The translations under genes and the position numbers were made by a program. From Pseudomonadota bacterium (GTDB lineage Bacteria > Pseudomonadota > Gammaproteobacteria > Eutrophobiales > Eutrophobiaceae): 64,000 nt of DNA. The stretch lies in contig JABFGI010000002.1 of assembly GCA_013112535.1 (NCBI GenBank), positions 602,114 to 666,113 of the forward strand. Direction: 5' to 3'. Of the stretch, positions 18,224 to 28,869 are shown piece by piece. The notes below the pieces were generated by a model. The model did no database searches and was not told the origin of the DNA. It saw only the letters and a program-made list of their open reading frames with translations. The first letter of the stretch is position 1. The number at the start of each line of letters is the position of its first letter.

Positions 18224-19716
18224 TAGTGACCACCCATAATTTTATCTATTTCTTCCGGCTTATCATGAACACCAAAGCGATCAATAATGGTTGAACTTGC
18301 TTCGTTTAAACCTGTTAATTCAACATCAGCACCTTCTCTTCGAAATTTAAGCACAACTTTATCTAATGCTGATACAGAAGTAATATCCCAGAAATGTGCG
18401 CGATGTAAATCGATCACTACTTTTTCTACGGCCTCTTTAAAATCGAAGGCGGCAATAAATTTATCAGATGAACTAAAAAAGATCTGGCCGACAACGCGAT
18501 ATGTTCGAATATCCTTATTCTCATCTTTTTCAGATTCAACATACATAAAATGGCTAATCTTGTTAGCAAAAAATAATGATGCCAGCAACACACCTACAAA
18601 AACACCCAACGCCAGATTATGCGTCCAGACAACAACAATCACAGTCATAATCATAACAATATTGGAAGACAGTGGATGCGATTTCAAATCACGAATTGAA
18701 TTCCAGCTAAAAGTACCAATTGAAACCATGATCATGACTGCAACCAATGCGGCCATGGGAATTTGTTTTATCCAATCACCAAGAAATACAACCATAATCA
18801 AAAGAAAGACACCGGCAAGTAATGTTGATAAGCGACCGCGTCCGCCTGATTTTATATTGATCACAGATTGTCCAATCATGGCGCAACCTGCCATACCACC
18901 TAAAAGCCCGGCACCGATATTGGCAATGCCCTGCCCTTTACATTCACGATTCTTGTCACTGCTTGTATCAGTTAAATCGTCAACAATGGTTGCTGTCATC
19001 AAGGATTCCAGTAAACCAACCATTGCCAGCGGTAATGCATAAGGAAAAATGATTCGTAATGTTTCAAAAGTCAGCGGAACATCTGGCCAAAGAAATACAG
19101 GTAAGGTGTCCGGCAACTCCCCCATATCACCGATAGTTCGGATATCGAGTTGTAAATAAACAGCGATAATTGATAAGACAAGAATACAGATAAGCGGCGA
19201 GGGAACCGATTTTCCAATTACAGGAAGATAAGGAAATAAATAAATGATACCCAGACCCGCAGCTGTCATCGCATAGACATGCCAGGTGACATTGGTCAAT
19301 TCAGGTATTTGCGCCATAAAAATTAATATAGCTAATGCATTAACAAATCCAGTCACTACGGAACGGGAAATGAAACGCATCAAGCTTCCGAGTTTCAGAT
19401 AACCAGCAAGAACCTGAATAAGACCTGTTAATAAAGTCGTCATTAATAAGTACTGTAAACCGTGTTCTTTAACCAACGTCACCATTAATAAAGCCATGGC
19501 AGCAGTTGCAGCACTGATCATACCAGGTCGTCCGCCCATAATTGACGTGATGACAGCAATACAAAAAGAAGCATAAAGACCGATTTTAGGATCAACACCG
19601 GCAATAATAGAAAAAGCGATCGCCTCAGGAATCAAGGCCAACGCTACAACAAGACCAGACAAAATATCGCCGCGACAATTTCCCAGCCAATCCTGTTTTT
19701 TTGAAAGTAAAAGCAT
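18223..19716 (-). CDS. SulP-family anion transporter with STAS domain
   Basis: A 497-residue inner-membrane protein with about 12 hydrophobic segments and a C-terminal STAS domain ([20 protein letters not shown]). The N-terminal signature [21 protein letters not shown] and [16 protein letters not shown] are classic SulP. Relatives move sulfate or bicarbonate (BicA type) with Na+ or H+. The pairing with a tandem USP is more usual for bicarbonate-type members, but substrate cannot be proved. GGAGAA precedes the ATG. The stop codon overlaps the USP start as TAATG. Confidence 0.88.
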   Translation of the reverse strand: MLLLSKKQDWLGNCRGDILSGLVVALALIPEAIAFSIIAGVDPKIGLYASFCIAVITSIMGGRPGMISAATAAMALLMVTLVKEHGLQYLLMTTLLTGLIQVLAGYLKLGSLMRFISRSVVTGFVNALAILIFMAQIPELTNVTWHVYAMTAAGLGIIYLFPYLPVIGKSVPSPLICILVLSIIAVYLQLDIRTIGDMGELPDTLPVFLWPDVPLTFETLRIIFPYALPLAMVGLLESLMTATIVDDLTDTSSDKNRECKGQGIANIGAGLLGGMAGCAMIGQSVINIKSGGRGRLSTLLAGVFLLIMVVFLGDWIKQIPMAALVAVMIMVSIGTFSWNSIRDLKSHPLSSNIVMIMTVIVVVWTHNLALGVFVGVLLASLFFANKISHFMYVESEKDENKDIRTYRVVGQIFFSSSDKFIAAFDFKEAVEKVVIDLHRAHFWDITSVSALDKVVLKFRREGADVELTGLNEASSTIIDRFGVHDKPEEIDKIMGGH

Positions 19717-19993
19717 GTATGATTATTCTCCGTGGCCGGCCATTATAGTGTCTGTTTCAAATCTGGATAGGACTAAATACAACAATCTGTCAATTTTCGG
19801 AATAGTTTGCTACAACATTACCTGCATTAGCATGTTATGCTTATTACTGAATTTGATAGTTTCTGCCCAATCATTTAACTGGTGTTTTCATTTAAAAAAT
19901 TATTATCTAACAAATTTTAATACCCGCATGCGTGGGAAAGACATGGTAGTAACTGGACATAAAAATATTTAATTTGATTTAATTGAGCTCATT

Positions 19994-20467
19994 TTGAAAA
20001 AAATTGCATTATTTGTAGACGTACAAAATATTTATTACACCACGCGTGATACCTATTCGCGCCAGTTTAATTATAAAAAACTATGGGAAACAATAAGCGC
20101 GGAGGGTGAAATCATTATTGCCAATGCTTATGCCACACATCGTAATGACGATAAACAAATAAAATTTCAGGATGCATTGAAACATATTGGTTTTACAGTA
20201 AAACTGAAACCCTTTATTCAACGTAGCGATGGTTCTGCCAAAGGCGATTGGGATGTTGGTATTACAATTGATGTCATGGATTCTGCAAAAGATGTTGATA
20301 CGGTTATATTGTTATCCGGTGATGGCGACTTTGGCTTATTACTTGAAAAAGTAAAGAAAGATTACGATGTCAGCACTGAAGTCTATGGTGTCCCCGCGTT
20401 AACAGCAAAGAACCTGATTGAATCAGCAAATATCTTTCATCAGATTAATGAAGACTTTTTGCTTTAA
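19994..20467 (+). CDS. NYN-domain (LabA/DUF88-like) protein
   Basis: A 157-residue protein read from a TTG codon, preceded by GAGCTC. It is a PIN-like NYN fold: ALFVDVQNIYYTTRD (Asp and Asn of the active site), GDWDVGITIDVMD and LLSGDGDFGLLL, with the acidic residues in place for metal-dependent RNA cleavage. Relatives include LabA and MARF1-type nucleases. It ends five bases before dbpA, so the two form an operon and may act together on RNA. Confidence 0.85.
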   Translation: MKKIALFVDVQNIYYTTRDTYSRQFNYKKLWETISAEGEIIIANAYATHRNDDKQIKFQDALKHIGFTVKLKPFIQRSDGSAKGDWDVGITIDVMDSAKDVDTVILLSGDGDFGLLLEKVKKDYDVSTEVYGVPALTAKNLIESANIFHQINEDFLL

Positions 20468-20472
20468 TAAAC

Positions 20473-21855
20473 ATGACCACAACAGATTTTTCATCACTCC
20501 CCTTAGCTGCTGAAGTTTTAGCAAATATTGCTTCATTAGATTATAAAGAGATGACGCCAATACAGGCACAAAGTCTACCTGCTATTCTTGAAGGTAAAGA
20601 TATACTCGCACAAGCCAAAACCGGCAGTGGCAAGACGGCCGCCTTTGCAATCGGTTTATTAAATAAAATTGAAACCAGGCAATATAAAGTACAAGCATTA
20701 GTACTCTGTCCCACGCGTGAACTGGCAGATCAAGTCAGTACAGAAATTCGTCGGCTTGCACGCGCTATTCCCAATATCAAGCTGGTTACCTTATGTGGAG
20801 GTAAATCAATGTTACCGCAATTGGCCGCACTGGAACATCCTCCTCATATTATCGTTGGCACACCGGGACGAATTTTAAAACATATAGACAAAGAATCTTT
20901 AGTACTGATCAATTTAAATACACTGGTACTGGATGAAGCTGATCGTATGCTGGACATGGGGTTTTATGACGAGATTATAAACATCATCAATAAAACCCCA
21001 AAACAAAAACAAACCCTGCTATTCTCTGCGACCTATCCTGATCAGATATTATCTATCAGTAAAAAACTTCAAAATAATCCTGTTCAAGTTCGCGTGGAAT
21101 CGATTCATGACGATAAAGAAATACAACAATTATTTTATGAAGTTGAAGCAGGAGGAAGAACCAAAGCCTTAAGCACTTTATTACACTATTACAAACCTGA
21201 ATCGAGTATCGTTTTTTGTAATACCAAACAACAGTGCCAGGAATTGGTCGATGACTTATGGAAACAGGGTTTTCATGTATTAGCTATACATGGTGATCTT
21301 GAGCAAAGAGAGCGCGATCAGGTTATTGTGCAGTTTGCCAATAAAAGCAGTTCTATTTTAATTGCCACTGATGTTGCTGCACGTGGTATTGATATAAAAG
21401 AACTAAATGCCGTCATTAACTATGAATTATCACCTGATCCGGAAATACATATACATCGTATCGGTCGTACCGGTCGTGCCGGAAATCAGGGTTTGGCGTT
21501 AAGTTTATTTCTGGCTTCAGAAAAATTCAGAATTGAAGCTATAGAAAATTTCAAAAACGGTCCTGTACGCATAGACAAAATATCAAAACTAAAAATGGGT
21601 GACTATTCCAAACTGATCCCGCCAATGGTCACGCTTGGTATAAATGCTGGCCGAAAAGACAAAATGCGCGCTGGAGACATATTAGGTGCACTAACGGCAA
21701 GTAATTCGGTTAATGGTATACAAATTGGCAAGATAGATATCTTTGATAAGTATGCTTATGTTGCTGTTGAGCAATCGATTGCAAAGCAAGCCTTGAAAAT
21801 ATTATCGGAAGGTAAAATAAAAGGACGTAAATTTAAAATTCGTAGACTAAAATAA
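20473..21855 (+). CDS. dbpA: ATP-dependent RNA helicase DbpA
   Basis: A 460-residue DEAD-box helicase: MTPIQAQSLPAIL, AKTGSGKTAAF, PTRELADQV, TPGRILKHI, DEADRML, SATYP and [10 protein letters not shown]. The C-terminal region after residue ~380 (GRKDKMRAGDILGALTASNS, GKIKGRKFKIRRLK) is the RRM-like DbpA domain that binds 23S rRNA hairpin 92. It should act in 50S subunit assembly. It follows the NYN gene by five bases in the same operon. It ends eight bases before the convergent DUF3095 gene. Confidence 0.93.
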   Translation: MTTTDFSSLPLAAEVLANIASLDYKEMTPIQAQSLPAILEGKDILAQAKTGSGKTAAFAIGLLNKIETRQYKVQALVLCPTRELADQVSTEIRRLARAIPNIKLVTLCGGKSMLPQLAALEHPPHIIVGTPGRILKHIDKESLVLINLNTLVLDEADRMLDMGFYDEIINIINKTPKQKQTLLFSATYPDQILSISKKLQNNPVQVRVESIHDDKEIQQLFYEVEAGGRTKALSTLLHYYKPESSIVFCNTKQQCQELVDDLWKQGFHVLAIHGDLEQRERDQVIVQFANKSSSILIATDVAARGIDIKELNAVINYELSPDPEIHIHRIGRTGRAGNQGLALSLFLASEKFRIEAIENFKNGPVRIDKISKLKMGDYSKLIPPMVTLGINAGRKDKMRAGDILGALTASNSVNGIQIGKIDIFDKYAYVAVEQSIAKQALKILSEGKIKGRKFKIRRLK

Positions 21856-21862
21856 CAAATCG

Positions 21863-23032
21863 TTATTCTTTTAACTGTTGTTTTATCATTGTTGCCGCCA
21901 TTGCATAGCCACCGTCAGCACCATCAATGAAATGAAAATGACTGTCTGTTCGATTGTTTATCATGCAGGTTATCAAGGCAGAATCTGAAACATGTATGCC
22001 ATAGACACATTCTCCTTTTTGATGTCGTTCCTCCAGATACCGTTCTAATTCATGTCTTTGTGTTTCGTTACCAGAAAGAACTTCTCTTAATATGCCATCA
22101 AATTTGCGGTAGTCCGCATTATTCACTGCTACGGTTTTGTATTGCCCCCAATTTATATTGCCCGTTTTTATTTTATATTCCATACATATTCGACCAAACA
22201 ATACCTGTACTCGAATTTTTAAATTATATAAAAATATTTGAATAATATTTTTTCCATGAGTGCGTGTTCTCGCTTCATACTTTAATAACTCTCCTTTGAG
22301 TGTAGTTTTCATAGCATCAGGGTGAACAGGACGAGAACTCGATTCGTCACCATAAATTTTACTAATCTTATAAATCACCTCTGAATAAATTTTGTATTCC
22401 TGTTCCTGATTATCAGCGTTTACTTTAACAATAAGAGAAATGGTTTCCCCATGTTGGCTTGGTACATTATCCCAGCGGCATTCAAGACCAGTATAATCCG
22501 CTTCAATATTATCGTTACTTTCTATGCGGTATTCAGTTTCATTATTATCATCCTTAATCAGGTTTTCTGCATATTCAAGTCCAGTCCCGGCAAAAGCAGC
22601 TTGTGTATAAGTTTTAGAAACCTGGTGTTTACCCACAAGTACTTCATAACCGACTTTTCTAATTGCACTAATAGGTACAATACCGATACGTAATTGCAGA
22701 TTAAATTGCATTTGTGCCATAGACTTTGTTGCAATAAGTGCATTGCGAACTGCAGGCAAAACATTATCAGGCACACATAAAGAACAACCATCACCACCAA
22801 AGATATAAGGGATAGATAATGGTTTAAGAACATTTAAAATAGAAGTGATCACAGAAACACCGGTAATATTAACTGCTTTATACTCGCCCTTATTAATGGC
22901 GACAGTCGAGTTCTTTACATCGGAAACAACGACGCTCCAGTCATCGGGTAATGGTACATAGTGAGATAAATCAGCAATTTCTGAAAATTCTTTTGTTGCT
23001 GTTAGATCAGCATAAAAATGTTCAGTTTTCAT
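21863..23032 (-). CDS. DUF3095 protein, cyclase-like
   Basis: A 389-residue protein of the DUF3095 family. VVVSDVKNSTVAINKGEYK and IFGGDGCSLCVPD resemble the metal-binding beta-strands of class III nucleotidyl cyclases: Asp in SDVKNST and Asp in GGDG. The C-terminal half (residues ~190-389, ending ADGGYAMAATMIKQQLKE) is family-specific. A catalytic cyclase role is inferred from the fold only. The signalling neighbourhood (kinase-HDOD, cyclase-FHA) is within 7 kb. It is oriented against dbpA. Confidence 0.82.
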   Translation of the reverse strand: MKTEHFYADLTATKEFSEIADLSHYVPLPDDWSVVVSDVKNSTVAINKGEYKAVNITGVSVITSILNVLKPLSIPYIFGGDGCSLCVPDNVLPAVRNALIATKSMAQMQFNLQLRIGIVPISAIRKVGYEVLVGKHQVSKTYTQAAFAGTGLEYAENLIKDDNNETEYRIESNDNIEADYTGLECRWDNVPSQHGETISLIVKVNADNQEQEYKIYSEVIYKISKIYGDESSSRPVHPDAMKTTLKGELLKYEARTRTHGKNIIQIFLYNLKIRVQVLFGRICMEYKIKTGNINWGQYKTVAVNNADYRKFDGILREVLSGNETQRHELERYLEERHQKGECVYGIHVSDSALITCMINNRTDSHFHFIDGADGGYAMAATMIKQQLKE

Positions 23033-23080
23033 TCTTTAATATTTATTAATATAAAGTTATCTTTTCGCGTGTTAGTTTTA

Positions 23081-23668
23081 CTAAATAGAGCTGATCCGGC
23101 ACACGGTATGATCTTTTCCTGTAATTTCAAATGTCGTTTGTTCAGCTTGCCAACCTTCACCGGTATAGATATCAATATGAGTATTTTTTATCGCGCTGCC
23201 AACATCATCAGATACATATAACTGATGCCTCAATCTGTTAGGTAGACTGGGAATTTTCAATGTCGTTCCGGTCGGAATGATATTTTTATCAGTTGCTATC
23301 GAACCAGTACTTAAAGGTCGGCCAAGCGAGTTAAGTGGATAGTTACTTTTATGCCACTTATTTGAAAACCGGCCAAGATACCAACCCTCTTTTGTTTTGC
23401 CCCAACCTTCGATTTTTACTGCTTTAAGAAATGCAACCGAGTGAAGACTCTCACCCAATGCTTCAATATAAATTTGAATCTGCTCTGTTTGTGAATAATC
23501 CATCTCAACCGGGGTGAAATATCCGGTCACACGCCATTGCGAACTACATGTTTCATCATGCGTCGCGAAGGTAAAACGACTGGATAGAACAGTAAAAACG
23601 ATCAATAAATAAACGACGAAATGTCGTTTTCTTCCCCCTAAAGACAAGGATACTCCCCCATAAACCAA
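23081..23668 (-). CDS. Secreted 3D-domain protein
   Basis: A 195-residue protein. The first ~37 residues include a basic stretch and a hydrophobic signal (VVYLLIVFTVLSSRFTFA). A WRVTGYFTPVE segment and a C-terminal 3D domain, VSDDVGSAIKNTHIDIYTGEG, carry the three Asp residues that give the name. The same domain ends MltA-type lytic transglycosylases; this protein is like a short stand-alone relative of those. It may cleave peptidoglycan in the periplasm. The MltA catalytic domain itself is not seen, so activity is uncertain. Confidence 0.8.
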   Translation of the reverse strand: MVYGGVSLSLGGRKRHFVVYLLIVFTVLSSRFTFATHDETCSSQWRVTGYFTPVEMDYSQTEQIQIYIEALGESLHSVAFLKAVKIEGWGKTKEGWYLGRFSNKWHKSNYPLNSLGRPLSTGSIATDKNIIPTGTTLKIPSLPNRLRHQLYVSDDVGSAIKNTHIDIYTGEGWQAEQTTFEITGKDHTVCRISSI

Positions 23669-23876
23669 GACTAATATGTGTTGAGTTGTAATTAGGACAA
23701 TATGATACGTTTTTATGGTGAAAACATCTATATATTGTGTTTTTTAGAAAAATTAATACTAGATATAGTAAAAATAACAGAAAGGACTATTTCTCTATAA
23801 AAAATGGCTAAAAACTGCTAAATAAATTCATCAATATTGTCGCTAATAAGAGAAATAACAGGGACTAATTTCATTA

Positions 23877-25658
23877 ATGACTCAAAACAACAATAAATCC
23901 ATCGGACGATTTAACGTTGGCAAGCGTCTTGGCGAGGGAATGCAAGGCATGGTTTTTCTTGGCTGGGATCCGAGTCTTGAACGAAATGTTGCCTTGAAAG
24001 TGGTAACCCAGACAGATGGAAATAATGAACAATCTCAGGCTGTCATTAACGAAGCAAAAATTGCAGCAAAACTATCTCATCCAAATTTGATACCTATATA
24101 TGAAGTAGGAATGTATGAATCTTTTCCTTTATTGGTATTTGAATACGTTGATGGCATAACACTTTCGCAATATCTAAAAGAGAAAGGGGCTCTTAATGAA
24201 GAGGATGCCTTGACCATCATGATTGACATCGTTAAAGGGCTAAAATGTGCACACGATGAAGACATTATGCATCTGGATTTATCTCCAAAAAATATAATGA
24301 TCGATCAGGAAGGCAGAGCACGTATCATGGACTTTGGACTTGCGCGTGTAACGGTAACTGGTGATAACAAAAATATTGCCGGGACACCAAAATATATGTC
24401 ACCGGAACATTTCTCTCACAAAAAATTAACACTTGCTACAGATATATTTTCCCTCGGCCTTATATTCTATGAAATGCTTACAGGGTCGCGTGCAATCCCG
24501 CACAAAGAACTTGACACCATCATAGATCATATTGCAATGGCAATAATTGATTGGGAAAAGCTTCACACATTAAATATTTCTCCGCAAATGATTGCGACCA
24601 TACGCGATATGGTACAAAGGGAACCAGGCAAACGATATCAATCAGCCAGTGACCTGCTATCAAACTTAAATGACATTATTGAAATTCAGCGTAATGAGGA
24701 AAAAGGTTTATTGTCCCTTGAATTCTTATTACGTCGTTTAAATCGTAGTCCCGAGTTTCCGGCCTGTTCAACCAGTATCGCCGAGATTAACCGTTTGACT
24801 GAAGAATCATCTAATACAGACTTTAATAAATTAACTGCCGTTATTGCTCGTGATTATAGTTTGACTAATCGCATATTAAAAATTTCAAATTCGGTGATTT
24901 TTGATCGTGGTTCTGGTGGAGTTAAAACAATATCACAAGCCATTTCCAGACTTGGATTAAAATTAGTACGTATGATAAGTAATGGTTTATTGTTATTTAA
25001 ACAAGCAGAAAACAAAGACAGTGATTTAAAAGATATTGTTACTGCCTCTTTCGTCGCAGGTCTTATTGCAAGACATATTACACTTTCGATAAAACGTTCT
25101 ATCGCAGAAGAAGCTTTTATTTGTGCTTTATTTCATAATCTGGGAACGCATTTATTAGTATTTTACTTACCTGATGAATACGAAGACATTAAAGCATTAG
25201 TTGAAAATGGAGAAGAGCAGCAAAAAGCAGAACGAAAGATTTTATCAACAACGACTGCTTCTTTAGGTAAAGCCGTTGCCAAAAAATGGAATTTTCCTGA
25301 AGCATTAATTAATTGTATGGAACGCTTGCCACTCGATAAAAAAGAACCGATAAATAATAACGAAGATATACTACGGCATGCTGCAAATTTTGCGAATGAA
25401 TTATGCCTGCTTGTTATGTCGAATAAATCAAATGACCATTTACATGTACAAATAGAATCTTTTATTGAAAAGTACCAAACTGTTTTTTCCGGTGACGCGA
25501 CATCTTTAGCACTACTAACTACTGCCGCCGCTGAAAAGTTTTCTGATTTGGCTCCGGGTCTAGGTATCTCCTATGCCAACAGTAATTTTTGTAATCATCT
25601 TGCCAATTTTGCAGAAAGAATGAATATATCACCCAGTACAGAATTACTGGCTTCTTAA
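23877..25658 (+). CDS. Ser/Thr protein kinase - HDOD fusion
   Basis: A 593-residue soluble protein. Residues ~11-270 are a Hanks-type kinase: GRFNVGKRLGEGMQGMVFLG, Lys41 in VALK, HLDLSPKN (catalytic loop, Leu in place of Arg, so non-RD type), DFG at 152-154 and APE-like SPEH. Residues ~275-480 are an HDOD domain (PEFPACSTSIAEINRLT, LKISNSVIF, SRLGLKLVRM). The remaining C-terminus looks helical and unassigned. HDOD domains bind nucleotides or partner proteins and pair with c-di-GMP systems. The fusion suggests a phosphorylation output tied to HDOD partners. GGGA before the ATG supports the start. Confidence 0.9.
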   Translation: MTQNNNKSIGRFNVGKRLGEGMQGMVFLGWDPSLERNVALKVVTQTDGNNEQSQAVINEAKIAAKLSHPNLIPIYEVGMYESFPLLVFEYVDGITLSQYLKEKGALNEEDALTIMIDIVKGLKCAHDEDIMHLDLSPKNIMIDQEGRARIMDFGLARVTVTGDNKNIAGTPKYMSPEHFSHKKLTLATDIFSLGLIFYEMLTGSRAIPHKELDTIIDHIAMAIIDWEKLHTLNISPQMIATIRDMVQREPGKRYQSASDLLSNLNDIIEIQRNEEKGLLSLEFLLRRLNRSPEFPACSTSIAEINRLTEESSNTDFNKLTAVIARDYSLTNRILKISNSVIFDRGSGGVKTISQAISRLGLKLVRMISNGLLLFKQAENKDSDLKDIVTASFVAGLIARHITLSIKRSIAEEAFICALFHNLGTHLLVFYLPDEYEDIKALVENGEEQQKAERKILSTTTASLGKAVAKKWNFPEALINCMERLPLDKKEPINNNEDILRHAANFANELCLLVMSNKSNDHLHVQIESFIEKYQTVFSGDATSLALLTTAAAEKFSDLAPGLGISYANSNFCNHLANFAERMNISPSTELLAS

Positions 25659-25819
25659 ACATTATTATGACACGACTTTCATAATTCAGGATTTCAAGCT
25701 AAACACGAATTGAAAAGGTAAAATTAGTAATTTTAGGTGCTAATCTACTCGACCTGACCGTCACAAAGTCCTATAGTAGCCGACCTTTTAATCCCCCATT
25801 AAGACAATCAGGAAAAACC

Positions 25820-27436
25820 ATGCTTTCTACAGCAAATATCACCATGCAATTTGGCTCCAAGCCGTTATTTGAAAATATTTCAGTTAAATTTGGCGATGGA
25901 AATCGCTACGGCCTGATTGGCGCCAATGGTTGCGGTAAATCAACATTCATGAAAATTCTGGACGGTAGTCTCGAACCGACTTCGGGCAACGTCTCAATCG
26001 ATCAGAACGAACGTGTTGGTAAATTGCATCAGGATCAATTTGCTTTTGAACAATACACTGTTCTCGACACTGTCATTATGGGCCACAAGGAACTATGGGA
26101 AGTCAAACAGGAGCGCGATCGTATTTATTCCCTACCGGAAATGTCTGAAGAAGACGGTATGAAGGTTGCTCATTTGGAAACCGAGTTTGGTGAAATGGAT
26201 GGCTATAGTGCTGAAAGTCGTGCCGGTGAATTATTATTGAGTGCCGGTATAGAAGAGGAATTACATACTGGCCCAATGAGTGAAGTTGCTCCAGGTTGGA
26301 AACTTCGTGTGTTATTAGCACAAGCCTTGTTTGCAGAGCCCGATATTTTATTACTGGACGAACCAACCAACAACCTCGACATCAATACTATTCGTTGGCT
26401 CGAAGGTGTACTTAATGAACGAAAAAGTACCATGGTGATTATTTCGCATGATCGACATTTCCTGAATGCAGTTTGTACCCATATTGCCGATATTGATTAC
26501 GGTGAACTTCGTGTTTATCCGGGTCATTATGACGATTTCATGATTGCATCGACACAGGTACGTGAACGTCAACAATCAGAGAATGCAAAGAAGTCGGCAC
26601 AAATTGCCGAACTAAAACATTTTGTTAGTCGCTTCTCTGCTAACGCATCGAAAGCAAAACAGGCTACGTCACGTGCACGACAGATTGAAAAAATAGAACT
26701 GGAGGATATAAAACCTTCAAGTCGTGTCAGTCCTTTCATCCGTTTTAATCAGGAAAAGAAATTACATCGCCTGGCTTTAACTCTGGAAGATTTAGGACAT
26801 GGCTTTGATGATGAACCCTTATTTGAAAAAGGTAACATATTATTAGAAGCCGGTAGCCGTTTAGCCGTGATTGGTGAAAACGGTGTCGGTAAAACAACTT
26901 TCCTACGTTGTATTATTAATGATCTCGAAGCCAATCATGGGACTGTTCAGTGGTCTGAGAATGCAACGATTGGTTATTGCCCCCAAGACAGCACCGCTGA
27001 TTTTGATAATGATTTAAGATTATTTGAATGGATGGATCAGTGGCGTAAATCAAAACATGATGATCAAGCTGTACGTGCAACATTGGGTCAAATGTTATTC
27101 TCGTCCGAAGACTTTGAAAAAAAAGTCAACGTCTGTTCTGGTGGCGAAAAGAATCGATTATTATTTGGCAAACTCATGATGCAGGAAACTAATGTCATGA
27201 TTATGGACGAACCGACCAACCATTTAGATATGGAATCAATCGAAGCATTAAATCTGGCACTGGAAAATTATAATGGCACATTAATTTTTGTCAGCCATGA
27301 TCGCGAATTCGTTTCTTCATTAGCAACACGCGTAATTGAAATTAAAAATCATAAAATTATCGATTATCAGGGCACATACGAAGAATACCTCGCCAGCCAA
27401 CTGGAAGCTGATAAAAAAGCGGCTAACGCGAAATAA
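25820..27436 (+). CDS. ybiT: ABC-F ATPase YbiT
   Basis: A 538-residue soluble ABC-F protein with two ATPase domains. Domain 1: [10 protein letters not shown] (Walker A), [18 protein letters not shown] signature-like loop, [11 protein letters not shown]. Domain 2: [44 protein letters not shown]. The degenerate first signature is typical of YbiT. The linker between domains is charged and helical. ABC-F proteins bind the ribosomal E site and rescue stalled translation. AGGAAA precedes the ATG. It is followed by a hairpin and the RRM gene. Confidence 0.94.
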   Translation: MLSTANITMQFGSKPLFENISVKFGDGNRYGLIGANGCGKSTFMKILDGSLEPTSGNVSIDQNERVGKLHQDQFAFEQYTVLDTVIMGHKELWEVKQERDRIYSLPEMSEEDGMKVAHLETEFGEMDGYSAESRAGELLLSAGIEEELHTGPMSEVAPGWKLRVLLAQALFAEPDILLLDEPTNNLDINTIRWLEGVLNERKSTMVIISHDRHFLNAVCTHIADIDYGELRVYPGHYDDFMIASTQVRERQQSENAKKSAQIAELKHFVSRFSANASKAKQATSRARQIEKIELEDIKPSSRVSPFIRFNQEKKLHRLALTLEDLGHGFDDEPLFEKGNILLEAGSRLAVIGENGVGKTTFLRCIINDLEANHGTVQWSENATIGYCPQDSTADFDNDLRLFEWMDQWRKSKHDDQAVRATLGQMLFSSEDFEKKVNVCSGGEKNRLLFGKLMMQETNVMIMDEPTNHLDMESIEALNLALENYNGTLIFVSHDREFVSSLATRVIEIKNHKIIDYQGTYEEYLASQLEADKKAANAK

Positions 27437-27473
27437 GAATAGTAAATATCATAAGGCTTTTGCCTCTATTCTT
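27435..27473. terminator. Intergenic hairpin between ybiT and the RRM gene
   Basis: The gap holds AAGAATAG (27435-27442) paired with CTATTCTT (27466-27473), and an inner AGGC-TTTT-GCCT hairpin at 27454-27465. No long T run follows, so it may be an attenuator or an mRNA stabiliser rather than a full terminator. It sits directly before the RRM ribosome binding site. Confidence 0.5.
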
Positions 27474-27487
27474 GTTAAGGTAAACCT

Positions 27488-27835
27488 ATGAAACTACTTA
27501 TCCGAAATCTTGCTCGTATAACGACAGAGGCTGAAATCCGCAGCCTATTTGAAACCTATGGCAAGGTTCAATCCTGTAATCTGGTAATGGATGAGAAATC
27601 GGGTCAATCGAAAGGTTTCGGTTTTATCGAAATGCCCAAACCCGGCGAAGCCAAAGCCGCAATAAAAAATCTTAACGGCAAAGAAATAGCTGAAACTAAA
27701 ATTCGGGTAAAAAAAGCGGAAGCAAAGTCAGAATCTGATAAAAATGAAATCAGCAACAATGACAATAGCAAAGCCAATCGAACCATAAAAGAAACTGAAA
27801 AAACTTTTCAGGGATGGAAAAGTAAAGGCCATTAG
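27488..27835 (+). CDS. RRM RNA-binding protein
   Basis: A 115-residue protein with one RNA recognition motif. RNP2 is LLIRNL at the N-terminus, and RNP1 is KGFGFIEM (about residue 40), both with the aromatic residues for RNA stacking. The ~35-residue C-terminal tail is charged and Lys/Ser/Asn rich. Small RRM proteins of this kind are common in gammaproteobacteria and cyanobacteria and are cold-responsive. It sits between ybiT and VF530 in an RNA/DNA-binding gene run. Confidence 0.9.
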   Translation: MKLLIRNLARITTEAEIRSLFETYGKVQSCNLVMDEKSGQSKGFGFIEMPKPGEAKAAIKNLNGKEIAETKIRVKKAEAKSESDKNEISNNDNSKANRTIKETEKTFQGWKSKGH

Positions 27836-27840
27836 GAATT

Positions 27841-28083
27841 ATGACGCAGAAACAGGAAAATATTAGCCGTAGACAAGATCCTTTACATGGCATCACTTTA
27901 AAAATGATTGTCACCCAACTTGTCGAAAAATATGGCTGGGAAGAATTAGGCCGTCATATCACTATTAACTGTTTTACCAATGACCCGGATATTAGCTCCA
28001 GCCTGAAGTTCTTACGCAAAACAGACTGGGCAAGAAAGAAAGTCGAAACGCTTTATTTAAAAACGATTTCTGAACAACAGTAA
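27841..28083 (+). CDS. VF530 family DNA-binding-type protein
   Basis: An 80-residue protein matching the VF530/DUF2132 family: [37 protein letters not shown] and [20 protein letters not shown]. The family adopts a small helical fold, proposed to bind DNA and often encoded beside housekeeping genes. It begins five bases after the RRM gene and ends two bases before the next gene, so all three form an operon. Confidence 0.88.
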   Translation: MTQKQENISRRQDPLHGITLKMIVTQLVEKYGWEELGRHITINCFTNDPDISSSLKFLRKTDWARKKVETLYLKTISEQQ

Positions 28084-28085
28084 TC

Positions 28086-28841
28086 GTGGATATTATCTTT
28101 GAAGAACTGGATTTCCAGAGCACACCGCTAGGAGATATCAGTCTTAGAAAACGTACTGAACCAAGACTCGACGGCAAACTTCTTTACGAAGTTAAATTGA
28201 ATGATGAGTTTTTAATGTCTAGTTTGTTTACCGAATCAGAAATTCAACTTTCAAAACTGGGGCTCGCTGCACTAAAACAAGGGCAATATAAAAACGATCT
28301 GGACATTATTGTTGGTGGTTTAGGTCTCGGTTATACCGCTGTTGCTGCGCTGGAAGACAACGCTATCAGATCACTTAAAGTCATTGAAGTGATGAAGCCA
28401 GTTATTGACTGGCATCAAAAAGAGTTGGTGCCACTCGGTAATATATTAAATTCTGACTCACGTTGCACACTGGTTAATGCTGATTTCTTTGCAGTCGCTA
28501 CATCTGACAACAAGGGTTTTGATGAAACAAATAGACAAGTACATGCTGTACTATTAGATATTGACCATTCACCAACACATTGGTTAAACGAAGGAAATAG
28601 TTCATTTTATTCCGAACAAAATTTAAATAAATTATCGAATAAAATTTTACCCGGAGGAATCTTTGCGCTTTGGTCAAATGATCCACCTGATGAAGAATTT
28701 ATGACGTTACTAAACAACGTATTTCACTCTTCAGAATCGCATATTGTCAGTTTCCCAAACTTGTATGCTGATAAAGAATCATCCTGCACTGTCTATGTCG
28801 CCTACAAGGATAATGAAAGTAAAATAGAGTCAAAAAAATAG
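28086..28841 (+). CDS. Spermidine-synthase-like methyltransferase-fold protein
   Basis: A 251-residue protein from a GTG codon two bases after the VF530 stop. The glycine-rich motif GGLGLGYTAVAALED and the following VIEVMKPVIDWHQ strand match the nucleotide-binding part of spermidine synthases and related SAM-fold enzymes. LLDIDHSPTHWL fits the downstream acidic motif. The polyamine-binding residues are not evident, so it may be a relative of unknown substrate, as for many spermidine-synthase-like proteins in bacteria. Confidence 0.8.
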   Translation: MDIIFEELDFQSTPLGDISLRKRTEPRLDGKLLYEVKLNDEFLMSSLFTESEIQLSKLGLAALKQGQYKNDLDIIVGGLGLGYTAVAALEDNAIRSLKVIEVMKPVIDWHQKELVPLGNILNSDSRCTLVNADFFAVATSDNKGFDETNRQVHAVLLDIDHSPTHWLNEGNSSFYSEQNLNKLSNKILPGGIFALWSNDPPDEEFMTLLNNVFHSSESHIVSFPNLYADKESSCTVYVAYKDNESKIESKK

Positions 28842-28869
28842 TTCAAATACCAGCAAGAGTATACAATCA

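Noticed and set aside
18287..19042. 251-residue plus-strand frame inside sulP
   Set aside because: Antisense shadow of the SulP coding region; Thr/Ser/Pro-rich without a family match.
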